Shown here: positions 18,576 to 27,644 of the stretch, one piece after another
How the letters are laid out: each line of letters opens with the position of its first letter
Numbering within the stretch: the stretch's first letter is position 1
DNA from: an uncultured Paracoccaceae bacterium
GTDB lineage: Bacteria; Pseudomonadota; Alphaproteobacteria; Rhodobacterales; Rhodobacteraceae
Assembly (NCBI GenBank): GCA_937983405.1
Contig: CALJZN010000022.1
Location: forward strand, 27,888 to 91,887
DNA: 64,000 nt
Direction of reading: 5' to 3'
Made by a program: the position numbers and the translations under genes
Notes under the pieces: model-generated
What the model saw: the letters and a program-made list of their open reading frames with translations, nothing else
Database searches by the model: none
Told to the model about the DNA's origin: nothing

Positions 18576-19543
18576 TGGATGTGGCCGCGATCCTGTCGAT
18601 CCTCGAGGGGACGATCCGGCTTTCGACCCCGCTGCTGCTGGCCTGCCTCGCCGGGCTGTTCTCGGAGCGGGCGGGGGTGTTCGACATCGGGCTCGAGGGC
18701 AAGATGCTGATCGCGGCCTTCTTCTCGGCCGCGGTCGCGGCGCTGGCGGGGTCGGCCTGGGTCGGTCTGGCGGCGGGCGTCGCGGCGGCGCTGGTGCTGG
18801 CGGTGATCCACGGGCTTGCCTCGATCACCTTCCGCGGCAACCAGCTGATCGCGGGGGTGGCGATCAACTTCCTTGCCGCTGGGCTGACGGTGCTGGTGGC
18901 CGAGAACTGGTTCCGCCTCGGCGGCCGCACCCCGTCGCTGTCGGGCGAGGCGCGGTTCCAGGGGCTGACGCTGCCGCTGACCGAGACGCTGGCCGGGGTG
19001 CCGCTGCTGGGCCCGTTCTGGGGCACGGTGATTTCGGGCCATGCCCTGCTGGCCTATCTCGCCTTCCTCGCGGTGCCCGCCACCTGGTGGATCCTCTACC
19101 GCACCCGCTTCGGCCTTCGGCTGCGCGCGGTGGGCGAGAATCCGGCGGCGGTGGACACCGCCGGCATCTCGGTCGTGGCGCTGCGCTATGCGGCGGTGAT
19201 GATCTGCGGCCTGCTCTGCGGGCTGGCGGGCGTCTACCTCGCCACTGCCCTGTCGGCAGGGTTCGTCAAGGACATGTCGGGCGGCCGCGGCTTCATCGCG
19301 CTGGCGGCGCTGATCTTCGCCAAGTGGCGGCCCTGGTCGGCGATGGGCGCGACGCTGCTCTTCGGCTTCCTGCAGTCGGTCGCCACGCGCTTTCCGCGGC
19401 TCGATCTCGGCATCGTCGTGGTGCCGGCGCAGTTCATCGACGCGCTGCCCTACCTGCTGACGGTGGTGATCCTGGCGGGCTTCGTCGGAAAGGCGATCCC
19501 GCCGCGGGCGGGCGGCACGGCCTATGTGAAGGAACACGGATGA
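18575..19543 (+). CDS. BMP-type ABC transporter permease 2
   Basis: 322 residues with multiple membrane helices. FDIGLEGKMLIAAFFSA is the signature of the second (NupQ/YufQ-like) permease, and RAVGENPAAVDTAGISV forms the ATPase-contact loop. The ATG at 18575 shares its A with the stop of permease 1. The end overlaps the DUF2478 gene start by four bases. Confidence 0.92.
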   Translation: MDVAAILSILEGTIRLSTPLLLACLAGLFSERAGVFDIGLEGKMLIAAFFSAAVAALAGSAWVGLAAGVAAALVLAVIHGLASITFRGNQLIAGVAINFLAAGLTVLVAENWFRLGGRTPSLSGEARFQGLTLPLTETLAGVPLLGPFWGTVISGHALLAYLAFLAVPATWWILYRTRFGLRLRAVGENPAAVDTAGISVVALRYAAVMICGLLCGLAGVYLATALSAGFVKDMSGGRGFIALAALIFAKWRPWSAMGATLLFGFLQSVATRFPRLDLGIVVVPAQFIDALPYLLTVVILAGFVGKAIPPRAGGTAYVKEHG

Positions 19544-20109
19544 TCGCGGCGCTGACCGGTGCGGGCGACGAGGCGATGGCGGCCGTCGCCGCGGCCCTCG
19601 CCGCGGCCGGGCTGCGCCTGGCCGGTGCCGTGCAGGTGAACGACCCACCGGGCAGCGGCAGGCCGCGGCAGATGGCGCTGCGCCTGCTGCCGGACGGGCC
19701 CGAGGTGCCGATCAGCCAGTGCCGCGGCGCCGCGGCCGCGGGGTGCCGGCTTGACCCCGCGGGCCTTGCCCTTGCGGTGGCCCGCGTCGAGGCCCGGCTG
19801 GCCGCCGGCGGGGTCGATGTGCTCGTCGTCAACAAGTTCGGCCGGCGGGAGGCCGAGGCGGGCGGCGGGTTCCGCGATGCCGTTGCCGCCGCCCTGGAGG
19901 CGGGCGTTCCGGTGCTGCTGGGCCTGCCCGAGGCGTATGCGCGGGCCTTCGCCGTCTTTGCCGGCGATCTCGCCGAACATCTGCCCCCGGACCCCGCCGC
20001 CGCCTGCGCCTGGGCCCTGGCCGCCTGCGCCCCAAGTCCGGCGCGCGCTTTGGCGGCGCCCGCCTGCCCGGGCGCTGCTTCGGACCCCGGACCCTCCGGG
20101 CCGGGATGA
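19540..20109 (+). CDS. DUF2478 family protein
   Basis: 189 residues. The first part resembles a small P-loop-like or Rossmann domain without a clear Walker A. LRLAGAVQVN, RISQ-type ISQCRG, GCRLDPAGLALAVARVE and LVVNKFGRREAEAGGGFRDA are the conserved blocks of DUF2478, a family usually met beside molybdate or nitrogenase genes. Here it is fused to the end of a nucleoside-type importer operon by a four-base overlap, so it is probably co-translated with it. The last ten residues are encoded by a repeat element. Function unknown. Confidence 0.75.
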   Translation: MIAALTGAGDEAMAAVAAALAAAGLRLAGAVQVNDPPGSGRPRQMALRLLPDGPEVPISQCRGAAAAGCRLDPAGLALAVARVEARLAAGGVDVLVVNKFGRREAEAGGGFRDAVAAALEAGVPVLLGLPEAYARAFAVFAGDLAEHLPPDPAAACAWALAACAPSPARALAAPACPGAASDPGPSGPG

Positions 20110-20174
20110 CAGGATGGCCAGCACGGCCGCGCTGCAGCGCGCTTTCCTCGGACCCTCCGGGCCGGGATGACAGG
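20089..20174. repeat. 25-bp direct repeat, two copies
   Basis: The same 25 bases (GGACCCTCCGGGCCGGGATG followed by ACAGG) occur at 20089-20113 and 20150-20174, 61 bases apart. The first copy supplies the 3' end and stop codon of the DUF2478 gene. The second lies in the gap before the convergent GntR gene. This looks like a dispersed intergenic repeat unit. Confidence 0.7.
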
Positions 20175-20189
20175 GGTCCGGGGCCTGCC

Positions 20190-20840
20190 CTAACCCTGAA
20201 GGTGCCGGAGCCCCTGGGTCACGTCGGCCCGCACCGCCAGCCGCAGCCCCGGCTCGTCACCCGCCTTGAGTGCGGCAAGGATCAGGCGGTGGTGCGGCGG
20301 CGCCTCGCTGCGGCGCAGACGGCCGTAGACCGCCCGCATCGTCGGTCCGAGCTGGAGCCACACCGTTTCGGTCATCGCCAGCATCGCCGGTGCCTGGGCG
20401 CGCAGGTAGAGGGTGCGGTGGAACTCGAGGTTGGTTCGGATGAAGGCCACCGCGTCCTGCCGGGCCACCGCCTCGACATTGGCCGCGTTGATGAGCTGCA
20501 GCCGCTCGATCAGCGCCATATGCGCCCGCGGCAGCGCCCGCGCCGCCATCTCGGGCTCGAGCAGCGCGCGGATCGCCGCCAGCTCCTCGATCCGGTCGGT
20601 CGAAAGCTCGGGCGTCGAGACGCGGCCCGAGGCCGACAGCGTCAGCGCCCCCTCGGCCACCAGCCGCCGCAGCGCCTCGCGCACCGGGGTCATGCTGACC
20701 CCGTGCGCGCGCGCCAGCCCGCGCAGCGTCAGCGGCTGTCCGGGCGGCAGCTCGCCATGCATCACCTGCACGCGAAGGCTGCGATAGAGCCGGTCGTGCG
20801 CCGCGGCGGTTCCGGGGTCGGCGGGGCGGACGGCGGACAT
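20190..20840 (-). CDS. GntR-family transcriptional regulator (FCD type)
   Basis: 216 residues. The winged helix (about 15-80) includes LRGLARAHGVSMTPVREALRRL, the standard GntR recognition helix. The C-terminal all-helical FCD-like ligand domain contains the Asp/His metal-site residues in FIRTNLEFHRTLY and ERA-type helices. It is convergent with the BMP importer operon and is a candidate regulator of it, by position only. Confidence 0.9.
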   Translation of the reverse strand: MSAVRPADPGTAAAHDRLYRSLRVQVMHGELPPGQPLTLRGLARAHGVSMTPVREALRRLVAEGALTLSASGRVSTPELSTDRIEELAAIRALLEPEMAARALPRAHMALIERLQLINAANVEAVARQDAVAFIRTNLEFHRTLYLRAQAPAMLAMTETVWLQLGPTMRAVYGRLRRSEAPPHHRLILAALKAGDEPGLRLAVRADVTQGLRHLQG

Positions 20841-20858
20841 CGGCGCGGCACCCGGGCG

Positions 20859-21548
20859 TCAGGCCGGAAAGGCGAAGCGGTGCAGCCCCGCACCCTCGGT
20901 GCGCAGCCAACGGCGCTGGGCCTGCCAGTCGGGGGCGAGCCCCGCGACCAGCGCCCAGAAGCGCGCGGAATGGTTCATCTCGGCCAGGTGCGCGACCTCA
21001 TGCGCGGCGACATAGTCCAGCACCGCCGGCGGCGCCATGATCAGCCGCCACGAGAACATCAGGTTTCCGGCAGCCGAGCACGACCCCCAGCGCGCCCGCG
21101 GATCGCGCAGCGTCAGCCGCGCATAGCGCCGCCCGAGCACGGCGGCATGGGCACCGCAGGCCGCCGCCAGCCGTTCGCGCGCGGCCAGGCGCAGCCAGGC
21201 CGCGGCGTGGGCTGCAGCCGCATGCCCTTCGGGCAGCAGCAGCGCGCCGCCCTCGCGCCGCGGCGCGCGCACCGGGGCGGCGACCAGCTCCAGCAGCGCG
21301 CCCTCGACCGGCAGGCGCATCCCGGGGGCCACCGTCTGGGGCGGGTGCAGCGCGGCAAGGGCGGCGCGAATCCAGTCGGCGCGGCCGCGCGCGAAGGCCA
21401 GCGCCTCCGACACGCGGCCACGCTGCGGCAGCGTCAGCGTCACCTGCCCGTCGCGGTGCGACACGCGCAGCGTGTAGCGCCGCGCCCGGGCCGACCGCCG
21501 CAGAACGATCTCGACCGGCGGCGTCCCGGCCAGCAAGGCGCGTTCCAT
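20859..21548 (-). CDS. YgjP-like / M48-type metallopeptidase domain protein
   Basis: 229 residues. RARRYTLRVSHRDGQVTLTLP is the usual N-terminal strand pair. RWGSCSAAGNLMFSWRLIM (from 153) is the family signature. The zinc motif HEVAH is at 183-187 with a third ligand near His193 in MNHSARFW. Proteins of this SprT/YgjP group are predicted cytoplasmic zinc peptidases without a defined substrate. ATG at 21548 is preferred to an upstream start that lacks family similarity. It is 18 bases upstream of the GntR gene on the same strand. Confidence 0.88.
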   Translation of the reverse strand: MERALLAGTPPVEIVLRRSARARRYTLRVSHRDGQVTLTLPQRGRVSEALAFARGRADWIRAALAALHPPQTVAPGMRLPVEGALLELVAAPVRAPRREGGALLLPEGHAAAAHAAAWLRLAARERLAAACGAHAAVLGRRYARLTLRDPRARWGSCSAAGNLMFSWRLIMAPPAVLDYVAAHEVAHLAEMNHSARFWALVAGLAPDWQAQRRWLRTEGAGLHRFAFPA

Positions 21549-21711
21549 GTCCTCTTCCCTGGCGTGCGTCCCGGCGCAGGATAGCAGCCTGTCCCGGGCA
21601 GGATAAGCCCTGCATCGGCCCCGGCCTTGCCGGCAGGAAGGGCTTTGACAGCGCCGCCGAGATGTGACATGCGCCGCGCTCAACTCCCGAGTCTCGCGAA
21701 AGGGACCATCC

Positions 21712-22041
21712 ATGCCCAAAGAGGAATGGGGCGTGAAGCGCATGTGCCCGACGACAGGGCGCCGCTTCTACGACCTCAACAAGTTGCCCGTGGTCAGCCC
21801 CTACACCGGCGAGGTTGTCGATATCGACAGCGTGCGGCGCAAGGGGGCGGTGCCCGCGGCCCGAATGGTTGTCGACAAGGGTCCGAAGGACCCCGAGCAT
21901 GTGCTTGAGGCCGACGATGACATCCTGGTGGCGGATGCCGCCGACGACCCGGAACTCGAAGACGAGCTGCTCGAGGCCGACGAGGACGAGGCGGTCTCGC
22001 TGGACGACCTGGCCGAGGTCGGCGGCGACGACGAGGAATGA
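21712..22041 (+). CDS. TIGR02300 (FYDLN) acidic protein
   Basis: 109 residues. The N-terminal block WGVKRMCPTTGRRFYDLNK and the SPYTGEVV segment define this alphaproteobacterial family. The C-terminal half is strongly acidic (runs of D and E). The conserved single Cys and the TG turn recall a zinc-ribbon half. Function is not established. A TTGACA at 21645-21650 may be its -35, with a poor -10. Confidence 0.88.
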   Translation: MPKEEWGVKRMCPTTGRRFYDLNKLPVVSPYTGEVVDIDSVRRKGAVPAARMVVDKGPKDPEHVLEADDDILVADAADDPELEDELLEADEDEAVSLDDLAEVGGDDEE

Positions 22042-22045
22042 GGCA

Positions 22046-22096
22046 GGCGGGACGGCCAGGCGGGACGGGCAGGCGGGACGGGCAGGCGGGACGGCG
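22046..22096. repeat. 13-bp tandem repeat, about four units
   Basis: Units GGCGGGACGGCCA, GGCGGGACGGGCA, GGCGGGACGGGCA and a partial GGCGGGACGGCG follow each other directly after the FYDLN gene stop. The array is a simple GC-rich minisatellite and is likely to vary in length between strains. Confidence 0.85.
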
Positions 22097-22108
22097 CGCA
22101 AATCCCCC

Positions 22109-22137
22109 TTGCGCTCGCCGCCCCCCGTGCCTATGAC
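22109..22137 (+). promoter_or_regulatory. Promoter of tRNA-Ala
   Basis: TTGCGC (22109-22114) and TATGAC (22132-22137) are 17 bases apart and would start transcription about 20 bases before the tRNA. Confidence 0.5.
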
Positions 22138-22164
22138 AACGGCGCGGCCACGGTCGCCCTCGGT

Positions 22165-22240
<76 letters not shown>

Positions 22241-22358
22241 GTCGCGGCCTGATCCCCACGACCGACCAGGCCGACAGTGCGTGAGCGCGCCGCTGTTGCG
22301 GAGGGCTCGGTGGCTCCGGGGCCGGGCGCGAAAGACGCGGCCGCGTGGCAGATCTGGG

Positions 22359-24290
22359 TCAGCCCGCTGCGAACATCGGTCCGCCGCGCCACCGGGGGAA
22401 GCCATAGCCGTGCACCTCCACGAGGTCGATGTCGGAGGACTTCCGCGCGATTCCCTCGGCCAGGAGCGCCTTGCCCTCGTCCGCCATCGCGCCGGTCAGA
22501 CGGGCGGCGATCGCGTCGTCCGTCAGGGCAGGGCCAGGCGCGATTCGACCGGCGAGAAGCGCCGCGGTGGCCTCTGACGGCTGCGGCGTCCGGTCTCCGG
22601 GCGCATAGTCGTACCAGCCGCCACCGGTCTTCTGGCCTTTGCGGCCTGCCCGCACCAGGATATCGCCCAGGGTCTCGGGCACATCCTTCCCCGCCGCCCG
22701 CGCAGCCTCGCGCTGCACGAAGGCAATATCAAGCCCGCCGAGGTCCTGCGCCTCGAACGGCCCCATGGCGAAACCGTAGCGCCGCATGGCAGCATCGACC
22801 GCGGCAATGGGCGTGCCCCGGCGCACCAGCGCCTCGGCCTCGGCGCGGTAGCGTTTCAGGATGCGGTTGCCGATGAAGCCCTCGCAGATGCCGGCCTGGA
22901 CGGGAATCTTGCCCAAGCTGCGCGCAAGCGCGAAGCCGGTGGCCAGCGTCTCGGCCGAGGTCGCCGGGATGGGAACGATCTCGAGCAGTTTCATCACATG
23001 CGCCGGGCTGAAGAAGTGCAGGCCGATGAAGCGGCCGGGCTCCGGCAGTCCTTCGGCGATCTGCCGGGGGTCGAGGTAGGAGGTGTTCGTGGCCAGGATC
23101 GCGTCGGCGCGGCAGGCCCGGGCCAGCCGGGCGAAGACTTCGCGCTTGACCGCAAGATCTTCGAACACGGCCTCGATGACCAGGTCGGCGTCGGCAAGAC
23201 GGCTGTCGTCGATGCCCGCCGTGACGCCGTCCATCCGCTCCTGCGCCTGCGCCGCGGTCAGCCGGCCGCGCCTGACCGCGCCGTCGAAGATCGCCCGCAG
23301 GTTGCCAAGGCCGCGCTCCGCCGCCTCGGCATCGCGCTCGATCAGCACGACAGGCCGGCCCGCCTCGCGCAAGGCCGCCGCAATCCCTGCGCCCATCGTG
23401 CCGCCGCCGATCACCGCAGCCTTGCGCAGGGGGCGCGGCTCGATGCCGGCGAGGTGCGCGGGCCGGGCTGCGGCCCGTTCCGCAAAGAAGAGATGGCGCA
23501 GCGCGGCGGCCTGGTCCGAGGCGCGCAGGTCGAGAAACGTCGCGCGCTCGTGCGCCACGGCTTCGGCAAAGGGCCGCTCGGCCGCCACGCGCAGGCAGTC
23601 GAGCGCGCGCAGCGGTGCAAGCTCACCCCTGGCACGGCCGGCGATCGCCTGGCGCTGGATGTCCCACCAATCCGCGCCCGGCGCCGTGACAGGCCTTGCG
23701 GAGACCGGCGGCGGAAGGGGCCGGGTCAGGGCCGCGCGGGCGAAGGTCACCGCCTCGGCGCGCAGGTTGCCGCTGACGACGGCATCGACAAGGCCCAGCG
23801 CAAGGGCTTTGCCGGCCTTCACGGGGCGGCCTGAGGTGACGAGCTCGACCGCCGCCTCGACCCCCGCCAGACGCGGCGTGCGCACGGTGCCGGAGGCGCC
23901 GGGAACGATGCCGAGAGTGACTTCCGGCAGGCCGACCGAGGCCGACTCCAGCGCCACGCGAAAGCGGCAGCCCATCGCCACCTCGAAGCCGCCACCGAGG
24001 GCCGATCCATGGATCGCCGCGACCCAGGGCTTTGCCGCCGCCTCGATACGATCCACCAGTTCGGGCAGGTGCGGGGGCAGGGGCGGGCTGCCGAACTCGG
24101 TCACGTCGGCCCCGGCAATGAAGGTGCGGCCGGCGCAGATCAGCACCACCGCGCGGACGCAGGCATCGCGATCGAGCGCCCCGACGACATCCCAGAGCGC
24201 CTGGCGCAGGACCTGGCCGAGGGCGTTCACCGGCGGGTTGTCCACGGTCACAACAGCGATCTCGCCGTCGCGATCGATGCGGACGGTCAT
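22359..24290 (-). CDS. Bifunctional enoyl-CoA hydratase / 3-hydroxyacyl-CoA dehydrogenase
   Basis: 643 residues. The N-terminal crotonase domain (about 1-190) has GRTFIAGADVTEFG and the Glu-containing GLPEVTLGIVPGASGT. The NAD-binding domain starts with VIGGGTMGAGIAAAL (about 298), and the dehydrogenase catalytic His-Glu pair is in GLHFFSPAHVMKLLEIVP. A duplicated C-terminal dehydrogenase domain follows. It is the last gene of the leftward paaN/liv unit and can supply the PaaF and PaaH-type steps of phenylacetate breakdown. ATG at 24290 is chosen; a start at 24314 overlaps the upstream stop. Confidence 0.92.
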   Translation of the reverse strand: MTVRIDRDGEIAVVTVDNPPVNALGQVLRQALWDVVGALDRDACVRAVVLICAGRTFIAGADVTEFGSPPLPPHLPELVDRIEAAAKPWVAAIHGSALGGGFEVAMGCRFRVALESASVGLPEVTLGIVPGASGTVRTPRLAGVEAAVELVTSGRPVKAGKALALGLVDAVVSGNLRAEAVTFARAALTRPLPPPVSARPVTAPGADWWDIQRQAIAGRARGELAPLRALDCLRVAAERPFAEAVAHERATFLDLRASDQAAALRHLFFAERAAARPAHLAGIEPRPLRKAAVIGGGTMGAGIAAALREAGRPVVLIERDAEAAERGLGNLRAIFDGAVRRGRLTAAQAQERMDGVTAGIDDSRLADADLVIEAVFEDLAVKREVFARLARACRADAILATNTSYLDPRQIAEGLPEPGRFIGLHFFSPAHVMKLLEIVPIPATSAETLATGFALARSLGKIPVQAGICEGFIGNRILKRYRAEAEALVRRGTPIAAVDAAMRRYGFAMGPFEAQDLGGLDIAFVQREAARAAGKDVPETLGDILVRAGRKGQKTGGGWYDYAPGDRTPQPSEATAALLAGRIAPGPALTDDAIAARLTGAMADEGKALLAEGIARKSSDIDLVEVHGYGFPRWRGGPMFAAG

Positions 24291-24291
24291 C

Positions 24292-24993
24292 TCAGATCCC
24301 CAGATAGGCTTCACGGATGCGCGGATCGGCGATCAGCGCGTCGGCCGGGCCGTCCATGGTGATCCGCCCGGTTTCCATCACATAGCCGCGGTCGGCGATC
24401 TTCAGCGCGCCATAGGCGTTCTGCTCGACCAGCAGCACGGTCACGTCCAGCGCCTTCAGCCCCTTTACCACGTCGAAAATCTGCGCGACGATGATCGGTG
24501 CGAGGCCCATGGAGGGTTCGTCCAGCAGCAGGCAGGATGGCCGGGCCATCAGCGCGCGGGCTATTGCCAGCATCTGCTGCTGGCCGCCCGACAGGCCCCC
24601 CGCGACCAAGTTGCGCTTTTCCTTCAGGATCGGGAACATCTGGAAGGCGTCGTCGATGTCCTTCTCCACCCGTTCGTCGGAAAAAAGATAGGCGCCCAGG
24701 CGCAGGTTCTCCTCGACCGTCAGGTTGGTGAAGATCTGGCGGCCCTCGGGCGATTGCGCCAGGCCAAGCCCCACCCGGCGCCAGGCGGGGACGCTCGTCA
24801 GCATCTCGCCGCGGAAGCTGATGTTTCCACCCGCCGCCGGGTGCACGCCGGACAAGCAGCGCAACAGCGTGGTCTTGCCCGCGCCATTCGCCCCGATCAC
24901 GGTGACGATCTCGCCCGAGGTCACCGACAGGTCGATGCCGTGCAGCACCTCGATCCGCCCGTAGCGGGCACGCAGCCCCTCAACGCGCAGCAT
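24292..24993 (-). CDS. Branched-chain/aromatic-acid ABC transporter ATP-binding protein (LivF type)
   Basis: 233 residues. Walker A GANGAGKTT, signature LSGGQQQMLAIARAL, Walker B LLLDEPSMGLAP and the EQNA switch motif identify the LivF subclass of the HAAT family. ATG at 24993 overlaps the LivG-type stop by 14 bases; the alternative at 25017 would increase the overlap. Placement between phenylacetate genes suggests uptake of phenylacetate or a related acid rather than leucine. Confidence 0.92.
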   Translation of the reverse strand: MLRVEGLRARYGRIEVLHGIDLSVTSGEIVTVIGANGAGKTTLLRCLSGVHPAAGGNISFRGEMLTSVPAWRRVGLGLAQSPEGRQIFTNLTVEENLRLGAYLFSDERVEKDIDDAFQMFPILKEKRNLVAGGLSGGQQQMLAIARALMARPSCLLLDEPSMGLAPIIVAQIFDVVKGLKALDVTVLLVEQNAYGALKIADRGYVMETGRITMDGPADALIADPRIREAYLGI

Positions 24994-25750
24994 CGTCGGC
25001 CCCCAGATAGGCCGCAATGACGGCCGGGTTGCGGCTGACCGTGGCCGGGTCGCCTTCGGCGACCTTCTCGCCGTGGTCGAGCACGACGATGTGGCTGGAG
25101 ATCCGCATCACCAGCTTCATGTCGTGCTCAACCAGCAGGACCGCGACGCCCGAGGCCGCGATCTCGGCGATCAGGTGGTCGATCTCCTCGGTCTCGACCG
25201 CGTTGCAGCCCGCGGCGGGTTCGTCGAGCAGCAGGACCTTGGGCTTCAGCGCCATGGCCCGAGCGATCTCCAGCCGCTTGAGCGAGCCATAGGACAGGCT
25301 GCCCGCCTCGCGCTCGGCCGCGCGTTCAAGGCCGAGACGGCGCAGCAGCTCGCGCGCGCCGGCCTCGGCATCCTTCGCCCGCCGGCGCGCGGCGGGCAGG
25401 TTCAGAAGGTCCGACAGCACATCCCCGCTTTCCTGCAGGTGAAAGCCGGCGATGACGTTCTCCAGCACGGTCATCGTCTGGAACACCTGCAGGTTCTGGA
25501 AGGTCCGGCACATGCCGCGCCGGGCCAGCAGGTGCGGCGACATCGCGGTCACGTCCTCGCCGTTCAGCACCACCCTGCCCGAACCCGGCCGGTAGACGCC
25601 CGAGATCATGTTGAAGAGCGTGGTCTTGCCCGCCCCGTTCGGGCCGATGACCGAGACGACCTCGCCGGGACTTGCGGCGAAAGACACATCGTGGACGGCC
25701 TTGATGCCGCCGAAGCAGATGCCCAGCCCCTCGATCGAAAGCAGGGTCAT
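24980..25750 (-). CDS. ABC transporter ATP-binding protein (LivG type)
   Basis: 256 residues. Walker A GPNGAGKTT, RTFQNLQVF, a variant signature LSYGSLKRLEIARAM and Walker B LLLDEPAAGCN mark the LivG subclass. The C-terminus (VAEGDPATVSRNPAVIAAYLG) is typical. The ATG at 25750 overlaps the LivM-type stop by four bases. Confidence 0.93.
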   Translation of the reverse strand: MTLLSIEGLGICFGGIKAVHDVSFAASPGEVVSVIGPNGAGKTTLFNMISGVYRPGSGRVVLNGEDVTAMSPHLLARRGMCRTFQNLQVFQTMTVLENVIAGFHLQESGDVLSDLLNLPAARRRAKDAEAGARELLRRLGLERAAEREAGSLSYGSLKRLEIARAMALKPKVLLLDEPAAGCNAVETEEIDHLIAEIAASGVAVLLVEHDMKLVMRISSHIVVLDHGEKVAEGDPATVSRNPAVIAAYLGADDAAR

Positions 25751-26703
25751 TCTTCCCTCCTCCGGCCCTTGCGCAGCATCGAGGGCACGATGCCTTCGCG
25801 CAGGAAGATCATCACCAGCACCATCACGGCGCCCAGCACCAGCTGCTCGTATTCGGCAAGGACCGTCAGCACCTGTGGCAGCAGCGTCAGCACCGCAGCG
25901 CCGAAGATGCCCCCGGCGACCGAGCCGACGCCGCCGAGCACCGCCATCGTCACCATCTCGACCGAGTGCAAGAAGCCCGCCACGTCCGGCGTGATGAACC
26001 GGTTCTGAAGCGCCAGGAGCGAGCCCGAGACCGAGGCATAGACGGCCGAGATCACGAAAGCCTGGAGTTTCAGCCGGGCCACGTCCATGCCCACGGTGCG
26101 GGCGGCCACCTCGGACCCGTGCAGCGCCCGCAGCGCCCGGCCCGTGGCACTGTCGCGCAGGTTCAGCGCTGCCCAGGCGCCCACGACAAGGGCGATCCCG
26201 CAAAGGAAGTACCAGAACTGCCCGTTCGACAGGCCCAGCCCTGCGTCCTTCAGCACGGCCCGCAGGCCGAGCTCGGGCACGCCGATCCCGTCCGGCCCGC
26301 GCGTCAGCGCGCGTTCGTTGTTCAGCACCATCGAGATCAGGATGCCCATGCCCAGCGAAGCGACGGCGAGGTAATATCCCTTCAGCCGCAGGATCGGGCG
26401 GCCGACCAGCCAGGCCAGGACGGCGGAAGCCGCCGCGCCCAGCAGGACGGACAGCGCCGGGTGGATGCCCCAGTGAACGGGGGCGAGCGCGCAGGCATAG
26501 GCGCCGATCCCGGCGAAACCGGCGTGGCCCAGGCTGATCTGCCCGGCCCAGCCGGTCAGGATGACGATGCCGGTCACGGCCAGCGCGTTGACGAACACCA
26601 GCGCGCCGACGCGATAGTAGAACCCCGAGGGGAAAAAGACCGGCGCCAGCGCGATCAGCGCGACCAGGATCAGCAGGGTGGCGGATTTCGGGGTCAGCCG
26701 CAT
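25747..26703 (-). CDS. ABC transporter permease (LivM type)
   Basis: 318 residues with about nine membrane helices. The loop GWAGQISLGHAGFAGIGAY and the ATPase-contact segment GRALRALHGSEVAARTVGMD are LivM signatures. I use the ATG at 26703; a GTG at 26709 overlapping the upstream stop is also possible. Confidence 0.92.
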   Translation of the reverse strand: MRLTPKSATLLILVALIALAPVFFPSGFYYRVGALVFVNALAVTGIVILTGWAGQISLGHAGFAGIGAYACALAPVHWGIHPALSVLLGAAASAVLAWLVGRPILRLKGYYLAVASLGMGILISMVLNNERALTRGPDGIGVPELGLRAVLKDAGLGLSNGQFWYFLCGIALVVGAWAALNLRDSATGRALRALHGSEVAARTVGMDVARLKLQAFVISAVYASVSGSLLALQNRFITPDVAGFLHSVEMVTMAVLGGVGSVAGGIFGAAVLTLLPQVLTVLAEYEQLVLGAVMVLVMIFLREGIVPSMLRKGRRREE

Positions 26704-26705
26704 CG

Positions 26706-27578
26706 TCACACCCGGTCGGTCGATTGGCGGCCGAACAGGCCCTGCGGCCTGAAGAACAGGACGGCGAAGATGATGATGAAGGCGGCGGCGTCCTTGTATT
26801 GCGAGCTGAGATAGCCGGCGGTCATGGCTTCCAGGACCCCCACGATCAGGCCGCCCGCCAGCGCGCCCTTGGGGTTGCCCATCCCGCCCAGCATGGCGGC
26901 GGCAAAGCCCTTCAGCGCGAAGGCGAGGCCCACGTCATAGGCGGTCAGCGTGATCGGCGTGACCAGCACCCCGGCCAGTGCGCCGATGCCGGCCGACATC
27001 GCGAAGGACAGCGTCATCACGAAGGGCGTGTTGATGCCCACAAGCTGCGCCGCGAGCCGGTTGTTCGACGTCGCCAGCACCGCGCGACCCAGAAGCGTGC
27101 GGGTGAAGAACAGCCACAGCCCGACGAAGATCACGACCGCGCCGCCGATCACCCACAAGCTCTGCGGCAGGATGGTCGCGCCCAGGATGCGGATCGGATC
27201 CTCGCCCGAGAAGGCCGGGAAGCGGTGGATCTGCTTGCCGAAGATCAGCTGCGCCGCACCGCGGATGAAGATCGAGGCGCCGATGGTGATAATGACAAGC
27301 GACACGACGGGGGCCCCCCGCGCAGGCTCGATGGCCAGCTTGTTCATCGCGACCCCGAGTGCCGCGGTGGCCACCACGGCGGTGAGGGCCGCCAGGGGCA
27401 GGGGCGCGCCCGCGGCGTGGGCGAAAACGGTGATCATCCCGCCCAGCATGACGAACTCGCCCTGAGCGAAGTTCACCACGTCGGAGGCGTTGTAGATCAT
27501 GGTGAAGCCAAGGGCCACCAGCGCATAGACCGCCCCGACCGTCACCCCGGAGAGAAGGAATTGCAGGAGTTCCGACAT
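26706..27578 (-). CDS. ABC transporter permease (LivH type)
   Basis: 290 residues with about eight helices. GFTMIYNASDVVNFAQGEFVM is the LivH signature, and AAQLVGINTPFVMTLSFAMS forms the contact loop. It lies 66 bases downstream of the substrate-binding gene, across a strong stem-loop, and overlaps or abuts livM. Confidence 0.93.
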   Translation of the reverse strand: MSELLQFLLSGVTVGAVYALVALGFTMIYNASDVVNFAQGEFVMLGGMITVFAHAAGAPLPLAALTAVVATAALGVAMNKLAIEPARGAPVVSLVIITIGASIFIRGAAQLIFGKQIHRFPAFSGEDPIRILGATILPQSLWVIGGAVVIFVGLWLFFTRTLLGRAVLATSNNRLAAQLVGINTPFVMTLSFAMSAGIGALAGVLVTPITLTAYDVGLAFALKGFAAAMLGGMGNPKGALAGGLIVGVLEAMTAGYLSSQYKDAAAFIIIFAVLFFRPQGLFGRQSTDRV

Positions 27579-27607
27579 GCGCCCGCCCCCGATGCCCCGA
27601 CACGGGT

Positions 27608-27637
27608 CGCCGCGCCTCCGTGGCCGGGGGCGCGGCG
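27608..27637 (-). terminator. Intercistronic stem-loop after the binding-protein gene
   Basis: CGCCGCGCC and GGCGCGGCG form a perfect 9-bp stem with a 12-base loop between the periplasmic binding-protein gene and the permease genes. With no T tract it is more likely an mRNA-stabilising or partial-termination element that keeps binding-protein message above the membrane components. Confidence 0.45.
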
Positions 27638-27644
27638 GGTGGTG

